Origin: Amyelois transitella
Lineage: Eukaryota; Arthropoda; Insecta; Lepidoptera; Pyralidae
Length of the DNA stretch: 64,000 nucleotides
Direction of reading: 5' to 3'
NCBI RefSeq assembly: GCF_032362555.1
Contig: NC_083531.1
Coordinates: 868,001 to 932,000, forward strand
Part shown: positions 33,974-45,421 of the stretch, piece after piece
Layout of the letters: each line of letters opens with the position of its first letter
How positions within the stretch are numbered: position 1 is the first letter of the stretch
Made by a program: the position numbers and the translations under genes
Notes under the pieces: model-generated
What the model saw: only the letters and a program-made list of their open reading frames with translations
What the model was told of the DNA's origin: nothing
Databases searched by the model: none

Positions 33974-36900
33974 ATGAAGGTATTGTTGCCAGTCGTGTGG
34001 TCCGCCCTTGCGCTTATGTGTGCTACAGCGCATGCGGCAAGTGTCAATAGTTCTGAGTAAGTTTGTTAATTTTGGTTAAAAAAGGTAGACTCGAGCTTTG
34101 CAGCTTAGCGGATGAGACAGCAACTTAAAGTGGGAACTAATGAGATGAATGAAAGAAGGTGAAAAGATATATCTTTTTACTCAGTTAAGCGTTTGCCAAT
34201 TTTCTCAGCTATTGACTATAAAGTTCGAAGCCTGAAACCGAGAAATTTTAAAACTGCGTCTGAAGTGACAAAAATTTTCCCCAAGGAGACGAAACTTGGG
34301 CAACTGGACTATATAGTACATACATGGTCATGGTCACACACGACAGCAGGAAGAAGCTGTCCAATTTGCTGAGGCATTGCTTGGTTAAAAAAAGTTGATA
34401 TAAACAAATGTCAGTCAACGTCAGAGCCTTCAAGATTTTTATTTTTCATGAAGTTTCTTTTTTCCGATCCGACTTTTTGCAGTCAGTAAAGTTTTGTGTT
34501 TTGTGGTGGTGTCATTAAATTTTGCGGAAAATTATATTTTTAAAGTAAGTAAACATAGTTTTATATCATAGGGGATTTCTTACACTTACAGAATAAACAA
34601 AAACAGACATTGTAAGCTATTCATATAATAAAACATCTCTTATCTTTAACCTATTATAACCTTGTTACTTCGAGACGGTCGTGTAAATAAAATTATAATA
34701 AATTGATAACAAACTTACTTTTTCACCCAAGCTAGACCAGCTTCCCTTGTTCCTTTCTTTTCCTTTTATTACCGAACATTCCAATAATGAAATAAGGTAC
34801 CGGTACTTTTAGGGTATAGTACCGGTACTCATATGAAACAGGTTCCGAAATGAAAAGAACCATTAAATTACCGGTACAAAACCGGTATTTTTGGTACCGT
34901 TTCCAAGCCTTGTCCACAGCCTTCTCGGTACACAACTGGTATTTTTGGTACCGTTTCCAAGCCTTCTTCTTTCCATATACATACATATGTTACAGTTAAA
35001 ACTAGTTTTTAGATAGAACGCGTTTTCCCTAGTTAGAACTAGATTTTACTAAATGCCTTTGTTAAAACTAGAATTAACTAATGCTCAAAATATCAGTTAA
35101 AACAGGTTCTTGCTAGACAACACGCGTTTTTCCGAAGAGAGCCAGTTAAAACTGTTCCGACCAAGATCAAAAAGGTGTCTCTGCAAGAAAAATGGTTGCC
35201 TTTGTAACTAAAAGTGCCACGATAGTTTGTCTTGTAATAACAAGTAGATCCTCATCCTTTTTATAAATTTAAGTTTGTTAAATTTTTATATTGTATGACA
35301 GAGTTGAGAGGAATGAATTGTGGTCAGCACTTTCTATGCATGGGGTGAGCAGTCTGCAATAAATAAATAATAGGAGCACTGAAATCCTTATATGAGGATT
35401 CGAGTGCTTGTGTCAGGATAAACCTTTCTCAATCTTAAACCACTCAGTGTGCGCTCGCACACCGAGTGGTTTAAGACACTCATTCCTCTCAACTCTGCCA
35501 TACAATGTAAAAATTAAACAATCTTAAAGTTTTAAAAAGGATGAGGATCTACTTATTATTACAAGACAAACTATCGCGGCACTTTGTGTTACAAAGGCAA
35601 CCATTTTTCTTGCAGATAAACCTTTTTGACCTTGGTCGGAACAGTTTTAACTGGCTCTCTTCGGAAAAACGCGTGTACTAGACAACACGCGTTGAAAGAA
35701 CTTGTTTTAACTGATATTTAATTTTGAGCATTAGTTAATTCTAGTTTTAACAAAGGCATTTAGTAAAAACTAGTTCTAACTAGGGAAAACGCGTTCTATC
35801 TAAAAACTAGTTTTAACTGTAACACATACATACATAAAATCACGTCTCTTGCCCGGAGGGGTAGGCAGAGACTACCTCTTTCCGCTTGCCACGATCTTGC
35901 ATACTTCCTTCGCTTCATCCACATTCATAACTCTCTTCATGCAAGCTTGGCGGTTTCGGGTACTTTTGACCTGACCCTTACATTATTATATATATTCCAT
36001 CACATTCTGTAAAAAGTAACTGAACTAATATTTTACAGGACAAAAATGGCTGACTACGAAACTATAGTAGTCGGCATGGGCGCCGCGGGTACGACAGCTG
36101 CCTCAACGCTAGCACAGAATGGTGTTAGAGTTTTAGCCCTGGAAGCAATGGACCGGATCGGAGGAAGAGTGCACACTGTGCCCTTCGGAGACGGGGTTGT
36201 TGAAATGGGTGCTGAGTGGTGGGTAATGCTTCTGAATAACTGCTGTACTACTTCTTATTTGTCTAAGTGTATTCCCGGTCACATCTACAACCCTTTGATA
36301 CAGAGCTAGGGGTCTGCTACTAGAATAGAGTATATTACAAAATAGGATACAAGGTATCACTTATTGACGTCACATCACTTAAATCTAATAATCACTACCA
36401 CCGCTTCCAAAGCGCGTGTGTAGAAGTAGCGGCGAAACAAACTACACTGCAGCATTTTCGTCGGACGTCAATTGACAAATATGTCTCTCTTACTAGTACA
36501 TTGTGGACCAATGCACATTGTCTACATTAAAAAACTGCAATGAATGAATGTAAAACTAATAAACATATTCAAATAAATGTATATGTATAAGTTTGGAAAT
36601 AATTATTGGTACATGGCCAAGCTGGGATTTGAACCTGTGCCTTCATTCCCATCACGCATTTTAATCGGACATGTAGTTTAAGGAGTTTAAATTTAAACTT
36701 CTTTGATTCCAGGATCCACGGCACGTCTCCAAGCAGAACGTACGACCTGGCCACAAAGCACGGGGTGAACCTGACGGAGCAGGACGTCTCCTTGGAGGTG
36801 TTCACGTCAGACGGTAACAGAGCCAACAGCAGCCTCATCAATGAGCTGTTTGAGTTGGCAATCGGGTCGGTCAATGATCTGGTCAATGTTGATGAGCCGA

Positions 36901-39900
36901 TGGGCGTCTTTCTTACGAGGAAGTAAGTTCTTGATTCTACATACATACGGTCACGTGTCACCCTTGCGGGGTAGACAGAGCCGACAGTCTTGAAAAGACT
37001 GAATGGCCACATTCAGCTATTTGGCTTAAAGATATAATTGAGATTCAAATTGTGACAGTTTGCTAGCCCATCACCTAAAAAAGAATCCCAAGTTTATAAG
37101 CCTACCCCTTAGTCGCCTTTTACGACATCCATGGGAAAGAGATGGAGTGGTCCTATTCTTTTTTGTATTGGTGCCGGGAACCATATGGCACATCTTGATT
37201 CATCTGTACAATATTGAGTTGACATAGTGAACCAATGGTTTCTTGGTCAATATTTGTATTGAAATAATTAGATTAACATTCATACATTTTTTTTTAATGT
37301 AGACACACATGCACATTGCATTCGTCCAGATTTAGTGTTAAGACATCTATATTTGTAAATTGACGTACGTTGAAAATGCTGCAGTGTAGTTTGTTCTGCC
37401 ACTTCTACACATGCGCTTTGGAAGCTGAACAGCTGAACGTGGCCATTCAGTCCTTTGATGACCATTGACTCTGTCTACCCCGCAGGGGTGATTATATTTT
37501 ATGTTATATTTTTACAGAATAATGGACTACCTCAAAGAACACCACCCATCCGTCCTAGAAGACAAGGACTTCATAGCGGAATTCCTGAACCTTCTGGACC
37601 TGATAATAGGAAACTACGAGGCCAGTAACAGCTGGAACGACGTCACCACCGCCAGCAACTACCAGGAGCTGGACGGCCACCAGCACGTCAGCTGGGGCTC
37701 CAGCGGATACAAGACACTGTTCGACATACTGTTAGTGAGTGTCTCCCCTTTCTTTCTTTTCTATATTATTATGGCTTCCAACCGGACGGATGGACCAGAT
37801 GGGTGCTGAGTGGTGAGTAATGCTTCTGAATAACTGCTGTTCTACTTCTTATTTGTCAAAGCGTATTCCCGGTCACATCCACAACCCCCTGATACAGAGC
37901 TAGCATCCGTCCTGGAAGACAAGGACTTCATAGCAGAATTCCTGAACCTAGAAGGTTCTGGACTTGATAATAGGAAGCAACGAAGCCAGTAACAGCTGGA
38001 ACGACGTCACCACCGCCAGCAACTACCAGGAGCTGGACGGCCACCAGCATGTCAGCTGGGGCTCCAACGGGTACAAGACACTGTTCGACATACTGTTAGT
38101 GAGTGTCTCCCCTTTCTTATACATACATACATACATATGGTCACGTCTATATGCGGGGTAGACAGAGCCAACAGGCTTGAAGCTATTTAGCTTAATGTTG
38201 CTAGCCCATCGCCTAAAAGTTGAATCCCAAGTTTATAAGCCTATCCCTTAGTCTTTCTTTCTTTTCTATATTATTGCTATGTTTCCTCTCAACGTCAGAG
38301 CGTCGGTTAGCACTCAAAACAATGTTTGTGTCTAAGAAAGGTCAAATAAGATCATTGGTCAAGGTAGGATTTAATTCAGGCACCTTATCGGTTTGACTAC
38401 TGTCACTGTATTGTCTATAAAGGCAGTCAGCTTCACAATATCCAAACTTAGAATAGAAGTATCAGCTAATATCTGCTTCCTCCTGGTGTAAGACCTGCTT
38501 ACATCCTCACCTCTATGAAGAGTAGCCCAGGGTGTGTCTTTGACCAGGATCCTGGATTGAGTCAGTCAGGTTTTGACACGACTAATGTATGACCTCCGCA
38601 ACCTTTGGATACCTTTTTACTTTTGGATAATCGTTTCACATTCAGTTGCCTGAATGTGAGTTTCCTCACGACGTTTCCTCTCAGCGTAAGCGCATCGGTT
38701 AGCACTAAAACTAATATATGTAACTCAGAAAAGAGTCATTAGTTCATGGCCAAGACCGGAATTATTGTAACGTGTTGTTGTAACACTGACTGAACCAACA
38801 TTTCTCTTCTTTTTTCAGAATAAATACAATAACGGCCCCGGTCTCCCGTCGCTAACAATAAAACTGAATAGCGAGGTCACAAATATAGCATACTCCAACG
38901 ACCCAAGTAAAAAGGTCACAGTTACCACGGCAGATGGCACCACATACACTGCGGACAATGTTATAGTGACAGTTTCTTTAGGCGTTTTGAAAGCGAGGTG
39001 AGTTATATGTCTACGTCACCTCAATTGACAGATGTAAATGATCTATAGTTCAACTTAAATGCCGGCTGGACGTCGCATCAATGTTCCAATATAACCAATA
39101 GACATTGGCAAAAGCCAAGTTTATTCTATACTATTAAATTAAACGAGCAATATTTGTATATAGGTACATATATTTGAACTCGCGTTTTCGGTAAAGGCTC
39201 TTAAAGATTTTATTTGAAATTTTAAATACACATGGTTGGTTCGATAAGATGGTTGCTAGGCTATGATAATTGTAGTTTTACTGATGTAATTTTGAAACAG
39301 TTATTAACAAAAAGCACCGAACATAGCTCGGTCGCCCAGGTACAATTGATTTTATGGGAAGTAGCTCTGAAACTGCGCCCTCTATTACAGACACAGAGAA
39401 CTATTCACACCGACTTTATCCCAGCCCAAGCAAACGGCCATAGACAAAATATCGTTCGGCTTACTGGACAAAGTTATATTCTTATTTCCGAATCACTGGT
39501 GGATGGACACCGATCATCCTATATGTTTTTTTTGGAAGCCTAATGACAAGAAAAACGTGTTGAATGAAGACGCTTGGTTATTGAAAATGTCGTCTATTTC
39601 TACCCCCATGGGAAGCAATAAAGCAATGACTTTTTGGACTTCCGGAGATTCGGGGATTGTGGTCAGTATACTCATGGGGATAGGCATGTTGGTTGATTAA
39701 TTTTATGTATTAATATCACTTGTATAAAAGATGAGTCGAAAATAGTGGGAGAAGTTGCTATGTTTTGCGGAAGCTAATAAATCAACGCCATCTATTGTCA
39801 TGTTGCAGAACTACCAATTAAAGCTTTTGAGTACGTACGTACAACTTAGTCGTTCATTTAAATTTGTTGTTACATTGGCTAGGTAAAGGTTAAATTGCCT

Positions 39901-42900
39901 TTAAAAAGTCGCATGCACAGATAATATAACAACGCATATCCTTACTAATAACAAAAGCGAAAATTTGTTTCATTAATATCAGTATTTTTTAATATGGAGA
40001 CGGGGGATATGTATAGCTAATAAATGGCGCTACTGTTTAATTAGTTTTTTTTTGTCCTGCGTACAATACATCTCCTTTTCTATATTTGTAAAGATAACAG
40101 CATGATCTATGATAACTTTTGTCAGTCACTGACGGGTCGATTCACATGGGTATACTAACTGCTAAGACCAAGCCTCTTTGTTTGAGCACCTTTTATCTTG
40201 CTGTACTGCAGCGTTACGGTTATTTTCACGCTTGTGCTACTCCATTTCACCCTGGGTTCGATATCCAATTCGGGAATATACCTCAAAGGCTTGCACAGAA
40301 AAAGTGGGTATGCTTACTTGCTTATAGAACGAAATAGAACTAAAGGAAAATTATAGTGACTTTTTAGAAATAGCGCCATCTGGCGTGGCTTGCATTGTTA
40401 TAAAAAGCACGAGTGGATTTTACGTTTAAGTGTAACTAACGTCCCATAGATGTCGCTTTACATCATCCTGCTGGCATTTGTCCCTATTACGTCACTGCTT
40501 GGTGTACCTTCGGAGTACTATAAATATGGTTTCATTGGTTGATATTATATATCCTTCCCTTTTGAATTCTACAGTAAAAAGGAGTGGCGGTCTTATTCTA
40601 AAGAGCATTAAACACAGAGCTTATAGCTAAAGGGTTATAAAAAAAAAACGTGTCCTTCCAGGCATAAAGAGCTATTCACACCGAGCTTGTCACAACCAAA
40701 AACAATAGCCATAGACAAGTTAACCATAGGCGTAATGGACAAAATTCAGTTTTTATTCGCAACAGCCTGGTGGCCCAAGGTTAAGCCTGCATTCTTTGGT
40801 TTCCTCTGGGACGGCGTGGCGAGGAAGCGGTTGACCGAGGGAGACAATTGGTTGACTAGAGTGTTTGCCGCGAGCACGCCGATGGGTTGCGGGCAAGCTT
40901 TGACGTTTTGGACTAGCGGGGAGGTTGGGAAGTTGGTCAGTATATGGTGTTTATCTATATATGTATATCTTTGTCTTTATACAGGGTGACATTTAAAACA
41001 ATTTATTTTTATTTAAATTAAACGTCATCATTTTCACATTTAAAAAAACCCTCAAAACTACGTCACACGCTTTATTAAAGACCAATACTACAAAAAGAAA
41101 TTAAAACTGAACATGTAAATAAATTATTTTTATAGTATCAAGATCAAGTAAAGTACAGAGTTGTCGAGATCGCTCAGCTGAATGAATTGTGTCGTTGACC
41201 TCTGAATCTTACGCGTCGCTTTTCCGCCGGCCGGGGTGATTTGACATATTTAGGATCGTGGATTTAGATACTTTTATTTTTTTTCGTACTTTCTGAAATA
41301 TGAACCGATATTTTTCTTTTAACGTTTTCAAATATCGTTAAGATGAGTACACTTAACAGTTAAATTAATGCAGTTGAATTAAAAGTCACCCTGTATACTA
41401 GCTGTGCCTGACCTGACCTACGCCGACCTGTTTCTAAACTAATATTATAAAGCTGAAGAGTTTGTTTCTTTGCTTGTTTGAACGTGCTAATCTCAGAAAC
41501 TATTGGTTCGAATTGAAAAAATATTATTTTTGCGTTGAATAGATCATTTATCAAAGGAGGCTTTAGGCTATATAACATCACGCTGCAACTATAGCGAGCA
41601 AAGAAATAATGAAAAATGTGAAAAAAAACGGGGAAAATTTTTCCTCCTTGAGGGGTTCAATGATGCCCAAAATAACTATTCCACGCGGACGAAGTCGCAG
41701 GCACAGCTAGGGTGAGCAAATAAGACATACGCCCACGGATTTTCGACTGGTTTGAAAAATAAAAAAAAACAACGTCCTCTGCTTTTATTCCGCTCTTCAT
41801 TTGGTTAATATGGTGGACATTCATTTCGTTTTACATTTTATTACAACATTTTTTTTTTTTTTTTTTTTTTTTTTTGGGACAAATTACACAGATTGAGTTA
41901 GCCTCGAAGTAAGTTCGAGACTTGTGTTACGAGATACTAACTCAACGATACTATATATATTTTTATAATAAATACTTATATAGATAAACATCCAAGACCC
42001 AGGCCAATCAGAAAAAGTTCTTTTCTCATCATGCCCTGGCCGGGATTCGAACCCGGGACCTCCGGTGACACAGACAAGCGTACTACCGCTGCGCCACAGA
42101 GGCCGTCGAAATTTTACGTACCTACCATTATAACCAGGGTGTGGCTGGAAGAGATCCCACTCAGGGATAAGCCCGCCTTTGTACTGTACTATTAATTTTT
42201 AAAAAAATATATTCATTATTATAGGATACTTCATATCGCTTAATAATAGTCAAATCTTTTGGTTTCACATTGGTCGACGTCAAATAAATTAAATACTAAA
42301 ACCTAAGTTTAATGCCGCTTCCAAGGCGTGAGTGCAAAAGAAGCGGTAACAAACTGCACTGCAGCATTTTCTTCAACAACGTCAACTTCACAACATTTAA
42401 TTTATTTCTGAACAATGTACATTGTATTGAAATGTTCCACTAATCACACTAATACATTCTTAAATTCTAAACATGTTCTAAATATAATAAAGGAACATTT
42501 TATTAAAAATATAAATAAATGTTATTACAAGATTCCATGTCCAAAAATTTTAAAGTCAAATAAAAAAAAATTACATTGTTGATGTTTTATATTTGTAATG
42601 TACTTCTTTAGTGAACAATAAAGCATTTACTTGCTCACTTACGGTGTTTTAGGTAGAGACGATGCCAGAAGATATAGTGAGGACGAAGCTGATGGGTCTA
42701 CTCAGGATGTTCATGGGCAAGGATGTTGATGTTCCGGAGCCCATCGCAATGAAGAGGTAAAGGCCGCTGTCAGACATGAATGTGGATGGATGGAATACGA
42801 TAATATGAATTTTTTTTTTGTTATTTTGTGAGAAAGGTGAATGTTTCTTCGACTTCTTAGTTTCTTGCTCATATTATATTATACTTGTTCTTTGTCCTTT

Positions 42901-44880
42901 GTTTTTGAAATGAAGACTGTCAAGATTATATTTTGTTATATAAGAATTCTTTGCCAAATACTTCAACAGGTGTACCTACTACTAACGTTGTATTATTGGC
43001 GTAAATAATAAATGACACCATTTCGCCACTTAATATGGCATACAAAGTTATTTTTGCATTTGTTTTTGCGTTATTCATATGTTTATTATATAAGTACATA
43101 CACACATACATATAGTTACGTCTATATCCCTTGCGGGGTAGACAGAGCCAACAGTCTTGAAAATACTGATAGGCCACGTTCAGCTGTTTGGCTCAATGAT
43201 AGAATTGAGATTCAAATAGTGACAGGTAGTACACTAGATTCACATAGTGACAGGAAAAGTTGCTAGCCCATCGCCTAAAAGAGGGATCCCAAGTTTATAT
43301 GCCAATCCCTTAGTCGCCTTTTACGGCATCGGCGTAATATACCTACCACATGATGAATAAGAGGTCAATACCTAATAACACCTACTTACGTCAATAGCTT
43401 AAATTTAAGTCGCGTCAATGGTTGCATCACCTTCCTCATCAGGTCGACGTGGTTCCACAACCCCTTCACCAGAGGAAGCTATACATACGACAACATTCTT
43501 GCGCCGAAGTACCCCACGGCAAGGTCGGATCTCGCTGCACCCATCACGGACTCGGGTAATCATACATACATACATCACTACATAGTACTTATAAAACAAA
43601 GTCGCTATTTTAGTCTGTTTGTCTGTATGCTTAAATCTTTAAAATTACGCAACGGATTTTGATGCGGTTTTTTGTAACAGGTAGAGTGATTCAAGAGGAA
43701 GGTTTTTATATATAATAAATTCTATTAAATAATGGAGAAATACTGTTATTTTCAGGGTTTCTAATGTGGTGTCGTAAAATAATAGAATTTTGATAAATAA
43801 ACATATTGATTTTTTCCGTATTTTGCACCCGTGCGAAGCCGGGGCGGGTCGCTAGTACATACATAAAATCACGCCTCTTTCCCGGAAGGGTAGGCAGGGA
43901 CTACCTCTTTCCACTTGCCACGATCTCTGCATACTTCCTTATAATCATCACTAATGAATAATCATAACAAAATAATACTTACATACATATGTATATATAG
44001 CAGATATCATCGGCGCGACTTTTGTATACTCTCATTAAATTTAGTAAACTCAATCTTAGAAAAACATTGCCAACTGAACACTTTAGTGAATAAAAAAAAA
44101 TATACATACATACACACATATTGTCACGTCTGTATCCCTTGCGGGGTAGACGGAGCCAACAGTCTTGAAAAGACTGATAGGCCACGTTCAGATGTTTGGT
44201 TTTATTATAGAATTGAGATTCAAATAGTGACAGGTTGCTAGTCGGTCGCCTAAAAAGGAGAATCCCAAGTTCATAAGCCTATCCCTTAGTCGCTTATTAC
44301 GATAACGATGGAAAAGAGATGGAGTGATCCTATTCTTTTTTATATTGGTGTCGGGAACCACATGGCACACTTTGTTTCACATACGAGTATTTAGCTAAAA
44401 CAATTGTGCATACACCCTTAAGATTATTTGTGTTACCTCTGAATACAATAAAAATATAATTGACTAGCTGTGATCGCGACTTCGTCCGCGTGGAATAGTT
44501 TTGGGCATCATTGAAGCCGTCAAGGATGAATAATTTTCCCCGTTTTTTTTTCACATTTTCAATTATTCCTTCGCTCCTAAAAGTTGCAGCGTGATGTTAT
44601 ATAGCCTAAAGCCTTCCTCGATAAATGATCTATTCAACACAAACTCGAACCAGTAGTTCCTGAGATTAGCGCGTTCAAACAAACAAACAAACTCTTCAGC
44701 TTTATAATGTTACCTACTGTAAATTAAGTATTTGTATAACACTCAGATGGCAACCTGAGGGTGCTATTCGCTGGTGAAGCTACCGACCAGCACCACTTCT
44801 CAACGGTCCACGGCGCTACCGACACGGGTCACAGGGAGGCCGCGAGAATACTTGAAAGGAGGGTTAGGAGTCATCTGTGA
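33974..44880 (+). CDS. Secreted FAD-dependent polyamine oxidase-like amine oxidase, 496/497 aa
   Basis: Exons 33974-34056, 36039-36218, 36713-36922, 37518-37734, 38819-38997, one of 39391-39661 or 40662-40935, 42653-42756, 43443-43555 and 44747-44880 (TGA). Phases agree throughout. The family oxidises spermine/spermidine-type substrates with FAD and releases H2O2. Exon 1 encodes a signal peptide (MKVLLPVVWSALALMC...). Exon 2 has the dinucleotide-binding GMGAAG (residues 40-45) and RIGGRVHT. Exon 5 ends in VIVTVSLGVLKAR. The C-terminus has LFAGEATDQHHFSTVHGA, the conserved FAD-site Glu region. A signal peptide suggests a secreted enzyme, unlike the peroxisomal human PAOX. The ATG at 33974 is chosen over upstream in-frame ATGs because of the signal peptide and the core promoter. 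Substrate is unknown. Confidence 0.9.
34988..35824. mobile_element. Long fold-back element, about 0.84 kb
   Basis: Ends tgttacagttaaaactag and its complement. Each arm is about 320 bp (34988-35310 and 35500-35824) with few mismatches. The centre has its own hairpin, cttaaaccactc to gagtggtttaag (35435-35476). Non-coding. It is inserted beside the (CATA)n tail of a family C copy, so the target duplication cannot be read. Amine oxidase intron 1. Confidence 0.85.
35826..35975 (-). repeat. Family C repeat
   Basis: Antisense copy with its (CATA)n edge at the fold-back element. Extends to the ggtttcgggtacttttgacc part missing from many copies. Confidence 0.75.
36320..36565 (-). repeat. Family D repeat
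   Basis: Antisense copy in amine oxidase intron 2 (ggatacaaggtatcactt to gaatgtaaaac). Confidence 0.8.
36938..37186 (-). repeat. SINE family A copy
   Basis: Near-complete antisense copy beginning 16 bp after the donor of amine oxidase exon 3. Confidence 0.8.
37245..37427 (+). repeat. Family D repeat, truncated, joined to a SINE-A 3' piece
   Basis: The D copy stops at cgctttggaagct and continues directly as SINE-A 3' sequence (37428-37500, aacagctgaacgtggcc to ccccgcagggg). The A piece ends 18 bp before exon 4. Confidence 0.65.
37790..38118 (+). pseudogene. Mosaic duplication with a broken copy of amine oxidase exon 4
   Basis: 37800-37905 repeats the exon 2 end and following intron (gggtgctgagtgg, ataactgctgt, cccggtcacatc; compare 36208-36309). 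It is fused at 37906 to a copy of exon 4 from atccgtcctggaagacaagg onward. The exon copy lacks the first ~30 bp of exon 4, has a 7-bp insertion (agaaggt-like) and one extra base later, so its frame is broken; the donor gtgagtgtctcccctt is kept. A SINE-A copy then splits the duplicated intron start. It is a non-functional exon. Confidence 0.85.
38119..38253 (-). repeat. SINE family A copy, shortened
   Basis: Inserted in the duplicated intron start: cccctttctt on its left, ctttctttcttttctatatt on its right. So it postdates the duplication. Confidence 0.75.
38560..38790. repeat. Decayed interspersed repeat (also at 52860-53030)
   Basis: Shares cctgaatgtgagtttcctc, cgacgtttcctctcagcg and catcggttagcact with 52860-53030. 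Class not settled; probably an old SINE. Amine oxidase intron 4. Confidence 0.4.
39391..39661 (+). CDS. Amine oxidase exon 6a (alternative)
   Basis: Acceptor ctattacag and donor GTCAGTAT. Reads RHRELFTPTLSQPKQTAIDK to FWTSGDSGIV in the phase set by exon 5 and leaves phase 0 for exon 7. Encodes residues 290-380, which include part of the substrate-side domain. Homologous to exon 6b along its whole length. Its length of 271 nt is not a multiple of three. Confidence 0.85.
39662..40661 (+). other. Intron between exons 6a and 6b
   Basis: 1.0 kb, almost free of recognisable repeats, in contrast to the other introns of this gene. I could not find a third exon copy. No docking or selector sequence is obvious. 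Confidence 0.5.
40662..40935 (+). CDS. Amine oxidase exon 6b (alternative)
   Basis: Acceptor tgtccttccag and donor GTCAGTAT, identical to that of 6a. Reads RHKELFTPSLSQPKTIAIDK to FWTSGEVGKL. About half of its residues match 6a; the shared anchors are ELFTP, AIDK, STPMG and FWTSG. 274 nt, the same entry and exit phase as 6a. Confidence 0.85.
40982..41393. mobile_element. MITE with CAGGGTGAC ends and TA target duplication (copy 2)
   Basis: 412 bp, TA at 40980-40981 and 41394-41395. Inverted relative to copy 1 (15902-16380) and colinear with it when reversed, for example gacctctgaatcttacgcg. It starts 46 bp past the donor of exon 6b. Confidence 0.88.
41430..41711. repeat. Family G repeat
   Basis: Complete-looking copy from ctaatattataaagctgaag to gacgaagtcgcaggcacagctagg. 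Amine oxidase intron 6. Confidence 0.65.
41870..42108 (-). repeat. tRNA-derived SINE (family E)
   Basis: Full antisense copy, preceded by a T run (antisense A tail) at 41851-41875. Box B ggattcgaacccgggacc is intact. Confidence 0.9.
42225..42480 (-). repeat. Family D repeat, diverged
   Basis: Antisense copy recognised by ccgcttccaaggcgtgagtg and actgcagcattttc. Confidence 0.65.
43090..43330 (-). repeat. SINE family A copy
   Basis: Antisense copy in amine oxidase intron 7 with a short internal duplication (gattcaaatagtgacaggta, gattcacatagtgacagg). Confidence 0.75.
43600..43855. repeat. RTE-type 3'-end repeat (family I)
   Basis: Marked by tttaaaattacgcaacgg and gcgaagccggggcgggtcgc. Ends at ctagt. 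Amine oxidase intron 8. Confidence 0.55.
43855..43950 (-). repeat. Family C repeat, shortened
   Basis: Antisense copy directly after family I (acataaaatcacgcctcttt to atctctgcatacttcctt). Confidence 0.7.
44103..44372 (-). repeat. SINE family A copy
   Basis: Near-full antisense copy with its (ACAT)n tail at 44103-44120. Confidence 0.8.
44463..44708. repeat. Family G repeat
   Basis: Inverted relative to 41430-41711; begins ctagctgtgatcgcgact and ends aactcttcagctttataatg. It ends about 40 bp before the acceptor of the last amine oxidase exon. Confidence 0.65.
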
Positions 44881-44942
44881 ACGTTTTTATGACGTCATAA
44901 GAGTAGATAGTGTTGATGTGACCGATAAATATATATGTGTAG

Positions 44943-45421
44943 GTATATATTCACTAGCTGTCCCGGCAAACGTTGTTTTGTAATATATACATACATAAAA
45001 ATCACGCCTCTTTCCCGTAGGGGTAGGCAGAGACTACCTTTTTCCACTTTCCACCACCACGATCTCTGCATACTTCCTTCGCTTCATCTACATTCATAAC
45101 TCTCTTCATGCAAGCTCGCCGGTTTCGGGTACGCTTGACCTGACCCTTTGCCAGGACGTCCTTAATTTGATCAAGATACGTATGAAATTTATATAATTAT
45201 GTATTCAAATATATATAATTAACATTTCGGAGGAGTACGAGAACGAACATTGTTACACGGCTTGACCGATTCTCATGAAATTTTGTGAGCATATTGAGTA
45301 TCTAAGTCTGAGAATCGGCCAACATCAATTTTTTGTCCATCCTTAGCATTTTTTTTAACTAGAAATTACTTTTCTTTAATTATTATATATGGCAAAATAA
45401 CGTTTGCCTGGACACCTAGTA
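44943..45421. repeat. Family B repeat (RTE 3'-end type) split by a family C copy
   Basis: Begins ctagctgtcccggcaaacg, is interrupted at 44986-45175 by an antisense C copy, and resumes with cggaggagtacgagaacg and gaccgattctcatgaaat to gcctggacacctagt. Intact relative at 53222-53455. Confidence 0.6.
44986..45175 (-). repeat. Family C repeat, long copy
   Basis: Antisense, reaching further than most copies (tttgccaggacgtccttaat, tttgatcaagatac). Confidence 0.75.

Noticed and set aside
36133-37012. Minus-strand open frames opposite amine oxidase exons 2 and 3
   Set aside because: Antisense shadows of conserved coding exons and of repeats D and A.
39232-39543. 103-codon plus-strand open frame starting upstream of exon 6a
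   Set aside because: It reads exon 6a in the wrong frame; the correct phase follows from exon 5 and gives the conserved amine oxidase residues.
40119-40337. Possible third alternative exon between 6a and 6b
   Set aside because: A frame with some splice-like ends exists but has no similarity to 6a or 6b and no matching phase.
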